Part shown: positions 1-9,715 of the stretch, in pieces
Position numbering within the stretch: position 1 is the first letter of the stretch
Layout of the letters: every line of letters starts with the position of its first letter
Origin: Affinundibacterium seohonense
GTDB taxonomy: Bacteria > Pseudomonadota > Gammaproteobacteria > Burkholderiales > Burkholderiaceae_D
Direction: 5' to 3'
Length of the DNA stretch: 64,000 nt
Assembly: GCF_014284305.1 (NCBI RefSeq)
Contig: NZ_JACOFW010000001.1
Location: 62,001 to 126,000, forward strand
Made by a program: the position numbers and the translations under genes
The notes under the pieces: model-generated
What the model was told of the DNA's origin: nothing
The model's database searches: none
Seen by the model: the letters and a program-made list of their open reading frames with translations, nothing else

Positions 1-708
1 AGTTTATTGAGGCAGCCAGCATGGGTTGAGTATTCAGGAAGTTTTTTTCCGGTGATCGCTTTGGTTTTTGTATTGCGTTCATTCTTATTCGAACCATTCA
101 AAATTCCTTCAGGGTCGATGCTTCCTACGCTTTATGTTGGTGATTTTATTTTGGTAAATAAATTTACTTACGGGATTCGTTTGCCTATCATTGATAAAAA
201 AATAGTTGCCATCAATGATCCACAGCGCGGCGATGTTATGGTTTTTAAATTTCCCAAAGATCCGACACAAAATTATATAAAAAGGATAGTGGGGATTCCA
301 GGTGACACGGTGGTGTACAAGAATAAGCAACTAACGGTCAATGGGGTGGCAAGCGAATATGAAAGCCAGGCTGATTTCTTACATGAAGGTTCGCAGCTAA
401 GTTATTCTAAACAATTTAATGAAAAATCAAACAACTTAGCCCATAAGGTGTTAAATGATGATGACCGCCAGCCTGGAATTTATATGTTTGGTGAGGCGGA
501 TTTTCCATACGCTAATCAATGTCAATACAATGCCGAAGGCGTGACATGTAAGGTGCCAGTAGGGCATTACTTTATGATGGGCGACAATCGTGATAATAGT
601 CAGGACAGTCGATACTGGGGATTTGTTCCTGATCAAAATATTGTCGGAAAAGCTTTTTTCATCTGGATGAATTTTAGTGATTTGAAGCGTATTGGTGGTT
701 TTCAATAA
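1..708 (+). CDS. lepB: Signal peptidase I (5' truncated by window edge)
   Basis: Membrane-bound serine protease that removes signal peptides from exported proteins at the periplasmic face. The reading frame is open to base 1, so the N-terminus, including the first membrane segment, lies outside the window. Counting from base 7, a hydrophobic segment covers about residues 12-26. The catalytic serine is in PSGSMLPT (Ser37), the general-base lysine in NYIKRIVGIPGD (Lys92), and the family box GDNRDNSQDSR is at 192-202. It is followed 15 bp later by the DUF4845 gene, then rnc and era, the standard proteobacterial lep operon order. The identification is secure; only the start is missing. Confidence 0.96.
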   Translation, partial: SLLRQPAWVEYSGSFFPVIALVFVLRSFLFEPFKIPSGSMLPTLYVGDFILVNKFTYGIRLPIIDKKIVAINDPQRGDVMVFKFPKDPTQNYIKRIVGIPGDTVVYKNKQLTVNGVASEYESQADFLHEGSQLSYSKQFNEKSNNLAHKVLNDDDRQPGIYMFGEADFPYANQCQYNAEGVTCKVPVGHYFMMGDNRDNSQDSRYWGFVPDQNIVGKAFFIWMNFSDLKRIGGFQ

Positions 709-723
709 GAACGGAGAGAGATT

Positions 724-1119
724 ATGCATGTTCGTCAGTGTTTACCAATTAAAAAGCATCGTGGGATGTCCCTGATCGGTTTGATTTTTGTACTGGGAAT
801 TCTTGCGGTGATCGTATTGTTAGCTTCTAAGATCGTACCGACTGTAATTGAATATGTGTCGATAAAACGCGCTGTTCAATATGCTAAATCGAATGGAAAC
901 TCAGCGAAAGAAATACAAACTGCATTTAGTAAGCAGGCCGACGTCGGCTATATCACCTCACTAGCAGCAAGTGATCTGATCATCGAAAAAAGTGAAACAG
1001 GCTTGGAGGTCAGTTTTTTCTACACAAAAAAGATTCCATTAGTTGGACCTGCAAGTTTATTGCTTGAATATGAGGGCACCACTGCAAAAAGTGGATCGAC
1101 TAAAAAGAAACAAGAGTAA
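724..1119 (+). CDS. DUF4845 family membrane protein
   Basis: Small protein of 131 residues with a basic N-terminus followed by one hydrophobic segment (about residues 15-40, starting GMSLIGLIFVLGILAVIVLL). The Gly-Met-Ser-Leu-Ile edge looks like a type IV pilin-like prepilin boundary, but whether it is processed is not known. The short soluble C-terminal domain ends in a Lys-rich tail. The family (DUF4845) is usually found between lepB and rnc in betaproteobacteria, as here, with 15 bp and 9 bp gaps to its neighbours. Function unknown; identification by context and profile-like features. Confidence 0.85.
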   Translation: MHVRQCLPIKKHRGMSLIGLIFVLGILAVIVLLASKIVPTVIEYVSIKRAVQYAKSNGNSAKEIQTAFSKQADVGYITSLAASDLIIEKSETGLEVSFFYTKKIPLVGPASLLLEYEGTTAKSGSTKKKQE

Positions 1120-1128
1120 GTAGGGGTT

Positions 1129-1983
1129 ATGAACGAACAGTTGTTGCAAAAGCGGTTGGGGCACCAATTTAATGATGTTGCACTTTTGCAGCAAGCATTG
1201 ACGCATCGAAGTCATAGCGTTAGCCATAATGAACGCTTGGAATTTTTAGGTGACTCAATACTCAATTGTGTAGTCGCTTCGATTTTATTCGACACCTTTG
1301 AAAGCATTGATGAAGGTGATTTATCTCGGGTTCGTGCGAATTTGGTCAAACAGCAATCCTTGTTTGAGATTGCGCAAAAAATGGAACTCTCCCAATTTCT
1401 GCGATTGGGTGAAGGAGAATTAAAATCTGGTGGTTTTCGCCGTCCTTCAATTTTGGCGGATACGTTGGAAGCTTTGTTTGGTGCCATTTATCTTGACGCG
1501 GGATTTGAGGCTGCGCGTAGGGTAATACGTTCTTTGTATGAACCTATTCTGGTGTCAGTCGACCCAACAACTTTGGGCAAAGATGCCAAAACCTTGTTGC
1601 AAGAGTTTTTGCAAAGTAAAAAAATCGCACTGCCGCAATATAACGTTGTCGCGACTCATGGTGCAGCACATAATCAGGAATTTGAAATTGAATGTCTGGT
1701 ACCTAAGTTGGAAATTCAAGTTTTCGGTACAGGCGGAAGTCGTCGAGCGGGGGAACAGGCAGCAGCCAAGCTGGCACTAGAAACTGCTGTTAAGTTGTTG
1801 TCGAAGACCCCTAATGGCAAAAAATCTAAACCACGTACTTCACAATTGAAATTAGCTGGCATCGCAACGATACAAACCAGTAATAAAGTCAACGATGCCG
1901 CTGTATCAGCACGAGTGGCTGATGTTACTAACGAAGAACAGCTTTCTTTGGACGTAACCGTGCCAGAGACTTCACAAAAATAA
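1129..1983 (+). CDS. rnc: Ribonuclease III
   Basis: Double-strand-specific endoribonuclease that processes rRNA precursors and structured mRNAs. The signature [12 protein letters not shown] lies near residues 34-45, with further acidic metal ligands in the [14 protein letters not shown] stretch (about 109-122). A double-stranded-RNA-binding domain covers about residues 155-225. Beyond it is a tail of about 55 residues, polar and low in complexity, that many orthologues (about 225 residues in E. coli) lack. The ATG at 1129 follows a purine-rich stretch (gtaggggtt). It sits between the DUF4845 gene and era, probably in one operon. Confidence 0.96.
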   Translation: MNEQLLQKRLGHQFNDVALLQQALTHRSHSVSHNERLEFLGDSILNCVVASILFDTFESIDEGDLSRVRANLVKQQSLFEIAQKMELSQFLRLGEGELKSGGFRRPSILADTLEALFGAIYLDAGFEAARRVIRSLYEPILVSVDPTTLGKDAKTLLQEFLQSKKIALPQYNVVATHGAAHNQEFEIECLVPKLEIQVFGTGGSRRAGEQAAAKLALETAVKLLSKTPNGKKSKPRTSQLKLAGIATIQTSNKVNDAAVSARVADVTNEEQLSLDVTVPETSQK

Positions 1984-2002
1984 ACAATAAAGATGAAATG
2001 TT

Positions 2003-2896
2003 ATGTCAGATAATTCAGAGTATCGTTGTGGTTATATCGCCATTGTTGGGCGTCCTAATGTCGGTAAATCGACTCTGATGAATGCGTTGATTGGTGCTAA
2101 GGTCAGTATTACCTCGCGTAAAGCACAGACTACTCGTCATCGGATTACAGGGATTCAAACCAAAGACAATACACAATTTGTTTATGTCGATACTCCTGGT
2201 TTTCAAACACGCCACTCAAATCCTCTAAATAGGACTTTGAATCGTACAGTGACGAATACCTTGATGGCCTCTGACGTCATTTTGTATATTATTGAAGCGG
2301 GAACCTTTGGTGCTGCCGATCAACAAGTCATTGATTTATTACCTAAGAATGTTCCTTGCATCTTGGTGATCAATAAATCCGATCGAGTCAAAGATAAAGC
2401 GATTTTGATGCCTTTCGCACAGAAGGTTATGTCTCTATTTCCGTTCGCTGCAGTGGTTCCAGTCTCTGCGACGTTGAAGTTTCAGTTAGATAATTTAGAA
2501 CGAGAAACTAGAAAATATTTACCACTGAATCCGCCAGTTTTTGGTGAGGATGATATTACAGATCGTAGTGAGAAATTTCTCGCAACCGAAATCGTTCGGG
2601 AGAAATTGTTTCGGTTTGTTGGTGATGAGCTGCCGTACACTAGTACAGTTTTAATCGAGAAATTTGAACAAGAGGGAAATTTGCGCCGCATATTTGTGGC
2701 CATTTTGGTGGATCGTGATGGGCACAAATCGATGGTGATCGGAAATAAGGGCGCTCGCCTAAAGGATATCTCCACACAATCTCGACAAGATATGGAGAAG
2801 TTGTTCGGTGGTCCCGTTTATCTCGAAATCTGGATCAAGGTCAAATCCGGTTGGGCTGATAACGAGGCTGGTTTGCGTGCCTATGGCTACGAGTAG
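2003..2896 (+). CDS. era: GTPase Era
   Basis: Essential GTPase that binds 16S rRNA and assists 30S subunit assembly. The GTP-binding motifs are all present: G1 GRPNVGKST (about residues 15-23), G3 DTPG (about 62-65) and G4 NKSD (about 123-126). The C-terminal third contains a KH RNA-binding domain with the [12 protein letters not shown] motif. The 297-residue length is normal for the family. It begins 19 bp after rnc and precedes recO by about 25 bp, in the usual rnc-era-recO order. Confidence 0.97.
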   Translation: MSDNSEYRCGYIAIVGRPNVGKSTLMNALIGAKVSITSRKAQTTRHRITGIQTKDNTQFVYVDTPGFQTRHSNPLNRTLNRTVTNTLMASDVILYIIEAGTFGAADQQVIDLLPKNVPCILVINKSDRVKDKAILMPFAQKVMSLFPFAAVVPVSATLKFQLDNLERETRKYLPLNPPVFGEDDITDRSEKFLATEIVREKLFRFVGDELPYTSTVLIEKFEQEGNLRRIFVAILVDRDGHKSMVIGNKGARLKDISTQSRQDMEKLFGGPVYLEIWIKVKSGWADNEAGLRAYGYE

Positions 2897-2921
2897 TGAT
2901 CGCGTATTAGTGAGAATTTGA

Positions 2922-3749
2922 TTGGATAAAGAGCTAAATGCTGCGTTGACGATCCCTAAACGCAGAACGCGTAGTATTACTGAATTGAGTTCGGCTAGTG
3001 TCCTTACTTTATCTTCTCCCGCAAAAAAAAATGTAAAAGATGGTCGGGTCTTACATCAACCCGCATTTGTTCTTCATTCTTATCCATACAAAGAAACCAG
3101 TTTAATCGTCGATGTGTTTACTCGTGAATTCGGACGATTATCCTTGGTTGCTAAGGGCGCCAAACGTCCGACGTCCGCCTTGCGCAGTGTGCTGCAAACT
3201 TTTCAACCTTTGAATATTTCCTGGACTGGCAAGTCGGAGATTCGTACCCTGACGGTTGCTGAATGGGTTGGTGGTATGCTTCCTTTGGAAAAAACAGCCT
3301 TACTATGCGGCTTTTATTTGAATGAGCTATTAGTAAAATTTTTGGTGCGAGATGAAATCAACACCATCTTATTTGATTCCTATGTTTCGACATTAAATCA
3401 GCTAGCTCATAACGAAACAGCCGCAATTGTATTGCGTAAATTTGAGCTTATACTTTTACAACAGGCTGGCCTGCTCGGCGATTTGAGTTATTGTGTCAGC
3501 TCGCGAGCGAAAATTAGTGCCAATGAACTTTATGTGCTAGAGCCCGGTGTTGGAGTGCGCGAGGGAGGGCTTGGTGAAAATCTGCCTCGAGTATCCGGTA
3601 AAACATTATTGGATATGATTAATGGGGATTATGTGGATCCGCAGACACAGGCACAAAGCAAGCAATTAATGCGCTTTCTATTGAGTTTTCATTTGCATGG
3701 TGCGCCGTTAAATACCCGTCAAATTTTAATTGATTTACAAAAGCTATGA
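2922..3749 (+). CDS. recO: DNA repair protein RecO
   Basis: Recombination mediator that helps load RecA on SSB-coated DNA in the RecFOR pathway. The conserved N-terminal OB-fold begins around residue 42 ([39 protein letters not shown]), followed by the alpha-helical domain. The first 40 or so residues are an extension with little resemblance to the core family. There is no in-frame ATG before the conserved part. The TTG at 2922 is the most upstream plausible start, and an internal TTG near residue 22 is possible. The gene overlaps pdxJ by 4 bp (ATGA), indicating coupled translation. Confidence 0.9.
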   Translation: MDKELNAALTIPKRRTRSITELSSASVLTLSSPAKKNVKDGRVLHQPAFVLHSYPYKETSLIVDVFTREFGRLSLVAKGAKRPTSALRSVLQTFQPLNISWTGKSEIRTLTVAEWVGGMLPLEKTALLCGFYLNELLVKFLVRDEINTILFDSYVSTLNQLAHNETAAIVLRKFELILLQQAGLLGDLSYCVSSRAKISANELYVLEPGVGVREGGLGENLPRVSGKTLLDMINGDYVDPQTQAQSKQLMRFLLSFHLHGAPLNTRQILIDLQKL

Positions 3750-4504
3750 ACATACACGGACAAACACAGAGCATTGATTTAGGAATTAATATCGATCACG
3801 TTGCGACGTTGAGAAATGCGCGCGGTACGATTTATCCAGAACCGCTTAAAGCAGCTTTGCTAGCAGAAGAGGCAGGAGCGGATTGCATTACATTGCATCT
3901 GCGTGAAGATCGCCGACACATCAAAGATAAGGACGTTGAAGAAATACGCCCGCGTTTGTTAACTCGTATGAATCTGGAAGCTGCTGTGACGCAGGAGATG
4001 ATTGATTTCGCTTGCCATATTCGACCCCAAGATGTGTGCTTGGTGCCTGAGCGCCGCGAAGAGGTGACCACTGAGGGTGGTTTGGACGTAATTCGTTTTT
4101 ATAAGCAAGTTGAGGCGGCGACTAAGCAATTGCAACAAGAAGGTATTCGCGTCAGTTTGTTTATTGATGCTGATCGCCAGCAAATTCAGGCCGCCCGTGA
4201 TTTGGGTGCGCCAGTCATTGAGCTACATACAGGTCGCTATGCTGACGCACATGATGCGTCCACCCAATCAGGTGAATTAGCCAGAATTGCGGAGGGTGTC
4301 GATTTTGCTCAAAGTCTAGGGCTTAAAGTTAATGCAGGACATGGCCTGCACTTTACCAATACACAAGCGATAGCAGCGATTCGCGGCATTTCAGAGCTAA
4401 ATATTGGTCATGCAATCGTTGCGCAGGCGATCTTTGTCGGCTGGCAAAAAGCCATCGCCGATATGAAAGCGCTGATGGTGAAGGCGAGACTGGATGCCAA
4501 ATGA
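3746..4504 (+). CDS. pdxJ: Pyridoxine 5'-phosphate synthase
   Basis: Last committed step of DXP-dependent vitamin B6 biosynthesis: condenses 3-amino-2-oxopropyl phosphate with deoxyxylulose 5-phosphate. The 252-residue TIM-barrel protein opens with the family sequence [17 protein letters not shown] and contains [34 protein letters not shown] and [10 protein letters not shown], all typical of PdxJ. The start overlaps recO by 4 bp and the end overlaps acpS by 4 bp, so recO-pdxJ-acpS form a tightly coupled run. Confidence 0.97.
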   Translation: MNIHGQTQSIDLGINIDHVATLRNARGTIYPEPLKAALLAEEAGADCITLHLREDRRHIKDKDVEEIRPRLLTRMNLEAAVTQEMIDFACHIRPQDVCLVPERREEVTTEGGLDVIRFYKQVEAATKQLQQEGIRVSLFIDADRQQIQAARDLGAPVIELHTGRYADAHDASTQSGELARIAEGVDFAQSLGLKVNAGHGLHFTNTQAIAAIRGISELNIGHAIVAQAIFVGWQKAIADMKALMVKARLDAK

Positions 4505-4953
4505 TTTTTGGTATTGGTACTGACATTGTCAAAATCTCGCGCATTCAAGCGGCATTAGAGCGCCATCCTCAGCGCTTCGTGGAGAAGATTTTAGGTGTAG
4601 ACGAGCAAGTCATTTATCAACAGCGCGCAGTGCAATCACAGCGCCGTGCGCTTCTATTCTTAGCTACCCGTTTTGCGGCAAAAGAGGCCTTCTCAAAGGC
4701 CATAGGTTTGGGCGTGCGACACCCAATGAACTGGCATTCATTGCAAATTTTGAGTGCGGAGTTGGGGCGTCCAGAATTGCATTGGCAAGGTGAATTGGCG
4801 GCATGGATGTCGTCAAGAAATCTATCCGCGCATTTATCGATGTCTGACGAAGATGAGTTTGCAATTGCTTATGTCATCGTGGAGCAGTGCATGGACGACA
4901 TAGTTGCAGGTAGGCGTGTGAGTGGTCATACATCGGATCTTCATCATGAGTAA
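4501..4953 (+). CDS. acpS: Holo-[acyl-carrier-protein] synthase
   Basis: Transfers 4'-phosphopantetheine from CoA to apo-ACP, activating fatty acid synthesis. The N-terminal [12 protein letters not shown] carries the Mg-binding Asp (residue 8), and [21 protein letters not shown] carries the second metal ligand and CoA-binding helix (about residues 53-73). At 150 residues it is slightly longer than the usual 120-130, with a short C-terminal extension running into uvrC. Its start overlaps the pdxJ stop (ATGA), and its end overlaps the chosen uvrC start by 8 bp. Confidence 0.95.
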   Translation: MIFGIGTDIVKISRIQAALERHPQRFVEKILGVDEQVIYQQRAVQSQRRALLFLATRFAAKEAFSKAIGLGVRHPMNWHSLQILSAELGRPELHWQGELAAWMSSRNLSAHLSMSDEDEFAIAYVIVEQCMDDIVAGRRVSGHTSDLHHE

Positions 4954-6820
4954 AGACATCGTCAGCACTCCCGCAGATGTGTTGGAATTGGTCGCTGCGC
5001 TTCCGAATTTGCCTGGCGTTTATCGTTATTTTGATAGTAATGATCAAGTGCTATATGTCGGTAAAGCGCGCGACTTGAAAAAACGAGTCTCTAGTTATTT
5101 TCAAAAAAATCTCAGTAGTCCACGGATTGCCATGATGGTCGCAAAGATCGCGCGTCTCGAGACAACGGTTACGCGTAGCGAAGCAGAAGCTTTGATCTTG
5201 GAAAATAATTTGATCAAAGCACTCAAGCCACGATATAACATTTTATTTCGTGACGATAAGTCTTATCCGTATCTCAAAATCACACAAGAAGAAACACCGC
5301 GCATGACTTACTTTCGCGGAGCGATTGATAAGAAACATCAGTACTTTGGGCCGTTTCCATCGGCGTGGGCGGTAAAAGAGTCAATGCAGTTATTGCAGAA
5401 AATTTTCTTGTTGCGCAGCTGCGAAGATAGTGTTTTTGCCAATCGTACCCGACCATGTTTGCTGCATCAAATTCATCGTTGCAGTGCTCCCTGCGTCGAT
5501 TTTATTTCCGCGCAAGACTACCAAGCTGATGTGGAAAATGCGGCCAATTTTTTACGCGGTCGGCAGTCCGAAGTGCTGGCGAAGTTAGAACAGAAAATGC
5601 TCGGCTACGCACAAGATTTGGCGTTTGAAAAAGCGGCTATTGTGCGCAATCAAATGTCTGCATTATCAAAAGTTTTGCATCAGCAAAGTATGGAGTTAGC
5701 TGGTGATGCTGATATCGATATTATTGCTGTCGCGGTTGACGGTGGTCGTGCGTGTGTTAATTTAGCGATGGTTCGAGGCGGCCGCCATTTAGGTGATCGC
5801 TCTTATTTCCCTAGTCATCTCGAATTGGCGCAAGCTGCACTGAGTGAAGCGATAGAAGTGGAAGTCATGATCGCATTTATTGCGCAGCACTATATTGATC
5901 AATTCATACCTAGCCAAATTATCTTGAACGTGGAAATTGATGTGCCTGAATTGCTATTGGCATTGATGGAGCAATGTGGGCATCGAATTCATCTTAGTTT
6001 TCAACCACAAGAACAAAAACGCGCTTGGTTGGAAATGGCAGAAAAAGGCGCAAGTTTAGCACTGGCACGTGCGTTGTCGGAGCAGGGCGCGCAGCAACTA
6101 CGAACGAAAGCATTGCTCGATGCATTGGACATCGAAGTACTAGATATAGATCAATTTCGTATCGAGTGTTTTGATATTAGCCATACACATGGCGAAGCCA
6201 CGCAAGCTTCTTGTGTGGTGTTTCATCACCACGCTATGCAAAATGCTGAATATCGGCGTTTCAATATTAAGGACATTACGCCCGGTGATGATTACGCAGC
6301 GATGCGTCAGGTGATTTATCGTCGGTTTGAAAAGTTTGGTATCGCCAACGAAGATCACATCGACATTGCCGCGATCATGCCGGATATTGTTTTGATCGAT
6401 GGTGGCAAAGGTCAGGTGGAAGTTGCAAGACAAGTGTTTGAAGAGTTGGGATTGGACGTCAGCTTGATCGTCGGTGTCGCCAAAGGTGAAGGGCGCAAAG
6501 TTGGTCTCGAAACTTTGGTGTTCGTTGACGGCAGAGAACCGAAAGAGTTGGGCAAGGAATCCGCGGCTTTAATGCTCATCGCACAAGTGCGAGATGAAGC
6601 ACATCGTTTTGCCATCACAGGAATGCGAGCCAAGCGCGCTAAGGCACGACAAACATCGAAGCTGGAAGATATCGATGGTATCGGTCCAAAACGTCGCCAG
6701 CGCTTGCTGACACGTTTTGGCGGTATTAAAGGAGTTGAGGATGCCAGTGTCGAAGATTTGATGGCGGTAGAAGGCATTTCGCGAGCTCTTGCAGAGGAAA
6801 TTTATCAGCGCTTGCGATAA
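4946..6820 (+). CDS. uvrC: Excinuclease ABC subunit C
   Basis: Nuclease subunit of nucleotide excision repair that makes the dual incisions around a lesion recognised by UvrAB. The N-terminal GIY-YIG domain reads [30 protein letters not shown] domain lies near the middle ([21 protein letters not shown]), followed by the RNase H-like C-terminal nuclease ([21 protein letters not shown]) and a helix-hairpin-helix pair at the end ([19 protein letters not shown]). An upstream GTG at 4922 is possible, but the ATG at 4946 begins the conventional N-terminus. About 624 residues. Confidence 0.96.
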   Translation: MSKDIVSTPADVLELVAALPNLPGVYRYFDSNDQVLYVGKARDLKKRVSSYFQKNLSSPRIAMMVAKIARLETTVTRSEAEALILENNLIKALKPRYNILFRDDKSYPYLKITQEETPRMTYFRGAIDKKHQYFGPFPSAWAVKESMQLLQKIFLLRSCEDSVFANRTRPCLLHQIHRCSAPCVDFISAQDYQADVENAANFLRGRQSEVLAKLEQKMLGYAQDLAFEKAAIVRNQMSALSKVLHQQSMELAGDADIDIIAVAVDGGRACVNLAMVRGGRHLGDRSYFPSHLELAQAALSEAIEVEVMIAFIAQHYIDQFIPSQIILNVEIDVPELLLALMEQCGHRIHLSFQPQEQKRAWLEMAEKGASLALARALSEQGAQQLRTKALLDALDIEVLDIDQFRIECFDISHTHGEATQASCVVFHHHAMQNAEYRRFNIKDITPGDDYAAMRQVIYRRFEKFGIANEDHIDIAAIMPDIVLIDGGKGQVEVARQVFEELGLDVSLIVGVAKGEGRKVGLETLVFVDGREPKELGKESAALMLIAQVRDEAHRFAITGMRAKRAKARQTSKLEDIDGIGPKRRQRLLTRFGGIKGVEDASVEDLMAVEGISRALAEEIYQRLR

Positions 6821-6919
6821 TCTCGTTTTCGTTGCTTTGGTTTGCAATTTCTCAAATTAAATGTCAGAGAAAGCTCAAGGCAAAATATAATGTAGTGAAT
6901 TTCCAAATGATCTCAAAAA

Positions 6920-7516
6920 ATGCCATTCAATTTCCCCATCTTGTTAACTTGGTTACGTGTAGCACTGATTCCTTTGGTGGTTGGTGTTTTCTATTTGCCA
7001 GACACCGTTCTCAGTCCATTTGAAAAAAATTTAGCGGCAACCTTGATTTTTATTGTTGCCGCATTGACCGATTGGCTGGATGGTTTTTTAGCGCGACGTT
7101 GGGATCAGACTTCGGCATTTGGGGCCTTCTTGGATCCGGTTGCCGATAAATTGATGGTTGCTGGCGCCTTGCTGGTTTTGGTGCAGTGGAATCGTGTTAA
7201 TGCGGTCATCGCATTCATTATCATTGGACGCGAAATTACGATTTCTGCGTTGCGTGAGTGGATGGCGCAGATTGGGGCATCAAAGTCAGTCGCAGTGAGT
7301 TCACTAGGTAAAATTAAAACGGCAGCGCAGATGGTGGCAATTCCGATGTTGCTTTTTTATGGTGACTTGTTTGGTGTGATTGATACCATCATGTGGGGGC
7401 AGGTCTTATTGTTGGTTGCTGCGGTGTTGACTGTTTGGTCGATGTTTTATTATTTGCAGAAAGCTTGGCCGCTGATCAAAGAAAAAGCTGATCAACTTAT
7501 GGATCATAAATCTTGA
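6920..7516 (+). CDS. pgsA: CDP-diacylglycerol--glycerol-3-phosphate 3-phosphatidyltransferase
   Basis: Inner-membrane enzyme that makes phosphatidylglycerol phosphate, the committed step to phosphatidylglycerol and cardiolipin. The CDP-alcohol phosphotransferase motif is complete: D54-G55-x2-A58-R59-x8-G68-x3-D72-x3-D76. Several hydrophobic membrane segments flank it. The 198-residue length is normal. It lies between uvrC and the tRNA cluster, a common arrangement in beta- and gammaproteobacteria. A 99-bp gap separates it from uvrC. Confidence 0.96.
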   Translation: MPFNFPILLTWLRVALIPLVVGVFYLPDTVLSPFEKNLAATLIFIVAALTDWLDGFLARRWDQTSAFGAFLDPVADKLMVAGALLVLVQWNRVNAVIAFIIIGREITISALREWMAQIGASKSVAVSSLGKIKTAAQMVAIPMLLFYGDLFGVIDTIMWGQVLLLVAAVLTVWSMFYYLQKAWPLIKEKADQLMDHKS

Positions 7517-7540
7517 CAACTTTTTCTGGTGCTATATAAT
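7513..7540 (+). promoter_or_regulatory. Probable sigma70 promoter of the tRNA cluster
   Basis: A consensus -35 box TTGACA (7513-7518) and a consensus -10 box TATAAT (7535-7540) are separated by 16 bp, ending 19 bp before the first tRNA-Gly. The -35 box overlaps the end of pgsA. Strong promoters like this are expected for stable RNA genes. Confidence 0.8.
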
Positions 7541-7559
7541 GCACGGCTGTTGTCGCAAT

Positions 7560-7635
7560 GCGGGAGTAGCTCAGTTGGTAGAGCGCAACCTTGCCAAGGT
7601 TGAGGTCGAGAGTTCGAGACTCTTCTCCCGCTCCA
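7560..7635 (+). tRNA. tRNA-Gly (GCC), copy 1
   Basis: A 76-nt cloverleaf. The acceptor stem gcgggag pairs with ctcccgc, followed by discriminator T and an encoded CCA. The D-arm is gctcagttggtagagc, the anticodon loop ttgccaa gives anticodon GCC, and the T-loop is ttcgaga. It is identical to the two following copies. Confidence 0.97.
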
Positions 7636-7673
7636 AGTTTTTTTGGAGTGGCGATGTAGTAAAGAAATGCGAT

Positions 7674-7749
7674 GCGGGAGTAGCTCAGTTGGTAGAGCGC
7701 AACCTTGCCAAGGTTGAGGTCGAGAGTTCGAGACTCTTCTCCCGCTCCA
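7674..7749 (+). tRNA. tRNA-Gly (GCC), copy 2
   Basis: Identical 76-nt sequence to copy 1, with encoded CCA and anticodon GCC. It lies 38 bp after copy 1. The spacer starts with the same aagttttttt run as the next spacer, which suggests tandem duplication of tRNA plus flank. Confidence 0.97.
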
Positions 7750-7791
7750 AGTTTTTTTTGGGAATGGCGTTGTAGAAGTTAGAAGTAATAT

Positions 7792-7867
7792 GCGGGAGTA
7801 GCTCAGTTGGTAGAGCGCAACCTTGCCAAGGTTGAGGTCGAGAGTTCGAGACTCTTCTCCCGCTCCA
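7792..7867 (+). tRNA. tRNA-Gly (GCC), copy 3
   Basis: Third identical 76-nt tRNA-Gly with encoded CCA, 42 bp after copy 2. The apparent protein reading frames across these tRNAs, on both strands, are artefacts of the repeated tRNA sequence. Confidence 0.97.
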
Positions 7868-7965
7868 GAATTTGAAGGGGAGCACAGCTTCCCTTTTTCA
7901 TTAGTAAGTTGTTCCGCTTTTTATTTGTGTTAGGTTGAAAATGCACAAATAAAATAGCAACCCTT

Positions 7966-8039
7966 GGCGGGGTAGCAAAGTGGTTATGCAGCGGCCTGCA
8001 AAGCCGTAGACGCCGGTTCGATCCCGACCCCCGCCTCCA
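7966..8039 (+). tRNA. tRNA-Cys (GCA)
   Basis: A 74-nt cloverleaf. The acceptor stem is ggcgggg/cccccgcc-type, the anticodon loop ctgcaaa gives GCA, the T-loop is ttcgatc, and CCA is encoded. It lies between tRNA-Gly and tRNA-Leu, a common proteobacterial order. Confidence 0.96.
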
Positions 8040-8110
8040 AGAATTTTGATAGTTAAGTTTCGAACTGTCATTAAGTAACAAGCTAGCAAATTGCTAGAAG
8101 CAAGTTGAGT

Positions 8111-8203
8111 GCCCGAGTGGTGAAACTGGTAGACACATCGGACTTAAAATCCGCCGCTTTCCGTAAAAGGGGCGTGCCGGTTCAATTCCGGCCTCGGGCA
8201 CCA
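8111..8203 (+). tRNA. tRNA-Leu (TAA), island attachment site at its 3' end
   Basis: A 93-nt class II tRNA with acceptor stem gcccgag/ctcgggc, anticodon loop cttaaaa giving TAA, a long variable arm, T-loop ttcaatt and encoded CCA. The integrase gene starts 186 bp downstream. The 3' end from 8184 is nearly repeated at 41479-41499, marking the tRNA as the insertion site. The tRNA itself stays intact. Confidence 0.96.
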
Positions 8204-8205
8204 TT
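8184..8205 (+). repeat. attL-type direct repeat (tRNA-Leu 3' end)
   Basis: The tRNA 3' end plus two bases. Its core ttccggcctcgggcacca is repeated with one G fewer at the right end of the island. Attachment sites at the T-arm and acceptor end of a tRNA are usual for P4-type integrases. Confidence 0.8.
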
Positions 8206-8237
8206 AGTTTGTTTTAAGTAGTCCCAAGTAGTCCAAT

Positions 8238-8273
8238 AACCCGCCTTACTCACTATGAGAATGCGGGTTTTTT
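8238..8273 (+). terminator. Rho-independent terminator after tRNA-Leu (island-borne)
   Basis: The stem aacccgc (8238-8244) pairs with gcgggtt (8263-8269) across an 18-nt loop, and the T-run extends to 8273. It lies just inside the island and would now end the tRNA transcript. The chromosomal terminator that probably served the tRNA before insertion is at 41522-41555. Confidence 0.7.
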
Positions 8274-8317
8274 GTCGCCTAAAGGTTTTTAACGTCCATT
8301 TACATCCAGCGAATTGT

Positions 8318-8377
8318 GGGGGTAACATTGGGGGTAAGTTCACTTACCCCTAATCACTCCTGCAAAAAGTTACCCCC
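8318..8377. promoter_or_regulatory. Putative integrase arm-binding and operator repeats, left end
   Basis: Four copies of a gggggtaa(c/g) word in a symmetric array: gggggtaac at 8318-8326, gggggtaag at 8330-8338, and inverted copies cttacccc at 8343-8350 and gttaccccc at 8369-8377. The inner pair forms a 9-bp inverted repeat with a 2-bp centre. The array ends 12 bp before the integrase ATG at 8390, so it could act both as arm-type integrase sites and as autoregulatory sites. The same word recurs at the right end. Confidence 0.55.
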
Positions 8378-8389
8378 AAGAGGTGCGAA

Positions 8390-9613
8390 ATGCTCACTGA
8401 TACCGCTATAAAAAATGCGAAGCACGGCGATAAAACTATCAAGATGTACGATGAAGGCGGTTTATATTTGTTGCTTCATCCCGCAAATGGGAAAGGGGGT
8501 AAATGGTGGCGTTTTAAGTACCGCTTTGAAGGTAAGGAAAAACTATTGTCGTTTGGTACCTACCCTGAGGTTTCACTTAAGGATGCCCGTAATCGCCGCG
8601 ATGAGGCAAAAAAGCTTTTAGCAAACAACGAAGATCCAGCTGAAGTTAGAAAGGCTCAAAACGCCGTAAAACAGATTGATGCTGCAAGTACGTTTGAGGC
8701 CGTTGCTATGGAGTGGTTTAAGTTGAAGATTATGCCATTATCCGCGAGTCACTCAGGGCGCACTTTGGCTTACCTAAAAAACGACCTAATTCCATACCTT
8801 GGTCAAATTCCCATTGACGAAATTAAAGCACCGGCCCTACTGGAGTGCCTACGTCGTATCGCTGCCCGAAAAAATAAGCAGGGTAAGCCCGTTACAGAAA
8901 CTGCAAACCGTGTTCGCGAGCAGATGGGACAATTATGGCGATATGCAATTGCTACCGGTAAAGCCGAACGCGATATCGCTGCTGATTTGCGTGGTGCGTT
9001 AGAGGCGCATGTACAAAAGAACTTTTCGCACATTACAGATCCCAAGCTTCTTGGACTACTGCTACGCGATATTGAAGGATATGGCGGCGCGCCGGTTACA
9101 GTCGCTGCACTTCGAATTTTACCTATGGTATTCACTCGTCCCATGGAATTGAGGACAGCACGTTGGGCTGACATTAACTTTGAAACGAAAGAGTGGCGTT
9201 TCTTTAGTTCAAAGACAAAGATCGATCATATCGTGCCGCTAGCATCGCAGGTAGTTGAACAGCTGAAGTCATTGTATTCGATCACAGGTATGGGGGAGTA
9301 TGTTTTTGGAGTGCGATCAGGGTTGCGCCCATTATCTGAAATTACAATTAATCAGGCTCTGAAGTCTTTGGGGTATGGCAGCGACATCATTCACCCTCAC
9401 GGCTTTAGACATACTGCTGCGACAATGTTGGCTGAGATGGGTTGGGATGAGAATACAATCGATCGCCAACTATCTCATTTAGTCCAGGGAGTTAAGGGCG
9501 TGTATCAAAAGGCAAAGTATATCGATGATCGTCGTAAAATGATGCAAGCATGGGCGGACTACCTTGATCAGCTCAAACTGGGAGCGCAAGTTATATCGTT
9601 AAAAACAGCCTGA
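8390..9613 (+). CDS. P4-type tyrosine site-specific integrase
   Basis: Catalyses insertion and excision of the island at tRNA-Leu. The N-terminal region (about residues 1-90, from LTDTAIKNAKHGDKTIKMYDEGGLYLLL) is the DUF4102 arm-binding domain of P4-like integrases. A SAM-like core-binding domain follows, then the catalytic domain with Arg in FTRPMELRTARWADI (near 249), HGFRH (about 337-341), LSH (near 363) and the probable nucleophile Tyr in GVYQKAKY (near 371). The ending MMQAWADYLDQL is typical. At 407 residues it looks intact and functional. It is oriented away from the tRNA into the island. Confidence 0.96.
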   Translation: MLTDTAIKNAKHGDKTIKMYDEGGLYLLLHPANGKGGKWWRFKYRFEGKEKLLSFGTYPEVSLKDARNRRDEAKKLLANNEDPAEVRKAQNAVKQIDAASTFEAVAMEWFKLKIMPLSASHSGRTLAYLKNDLIPYLGQIPIDEIKAPALLECLRRIAARKNKQGKPVTETANRVREQMGQLWRYAIATGKAERDIAADLRGALEAHVQKNFSHITDPKLLGLLLRDIEGYGGAPVTVAALRILPMVFTRPMELRTARWADINFETKEWRFFSSKTKIDHIVPLASQVVEQLKSLYSITGMGEYVFGVRSGLRPLSEITINQALKSLGYGSDIIHPHGFRHTAATMLAEMGWDENTIDRQLSHLVQGVKGVYQKAKYIDDRRKMMQAWADYLDQLKLGAQVISLKTA

Positions 9614-9643
9614 TTGTTTTCAATTGCACCATCACGCTTACTA

Positions 9644-9680
9644 AGTCATCACCTTTTTTCGGGCAGACATAGTGATGACT
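9644..9680. other. Inverted repeat between integrase and the replication-like gene
   Basis: Arms agtcatcac (9644-9652) and gtgatgact (9672-9680) with a 19-bp centre, in the short convergent gap. It may fold as a hairpin that ends one of the two converging transcripts, but no clear T-run follows the stem. Confidence 0.35.
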
Positions 9681-9715
9681 CTTGAAAAGCTCGTAAAAAT
9701 GTACTTTACACAGGC

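Noticed and set aside
7539-7775. Repetitive protein frames across the tRNA genes on both strands
   Set aside because: They are translations of three identical tRNA-Gly genes and their flanks; no coding evidence.
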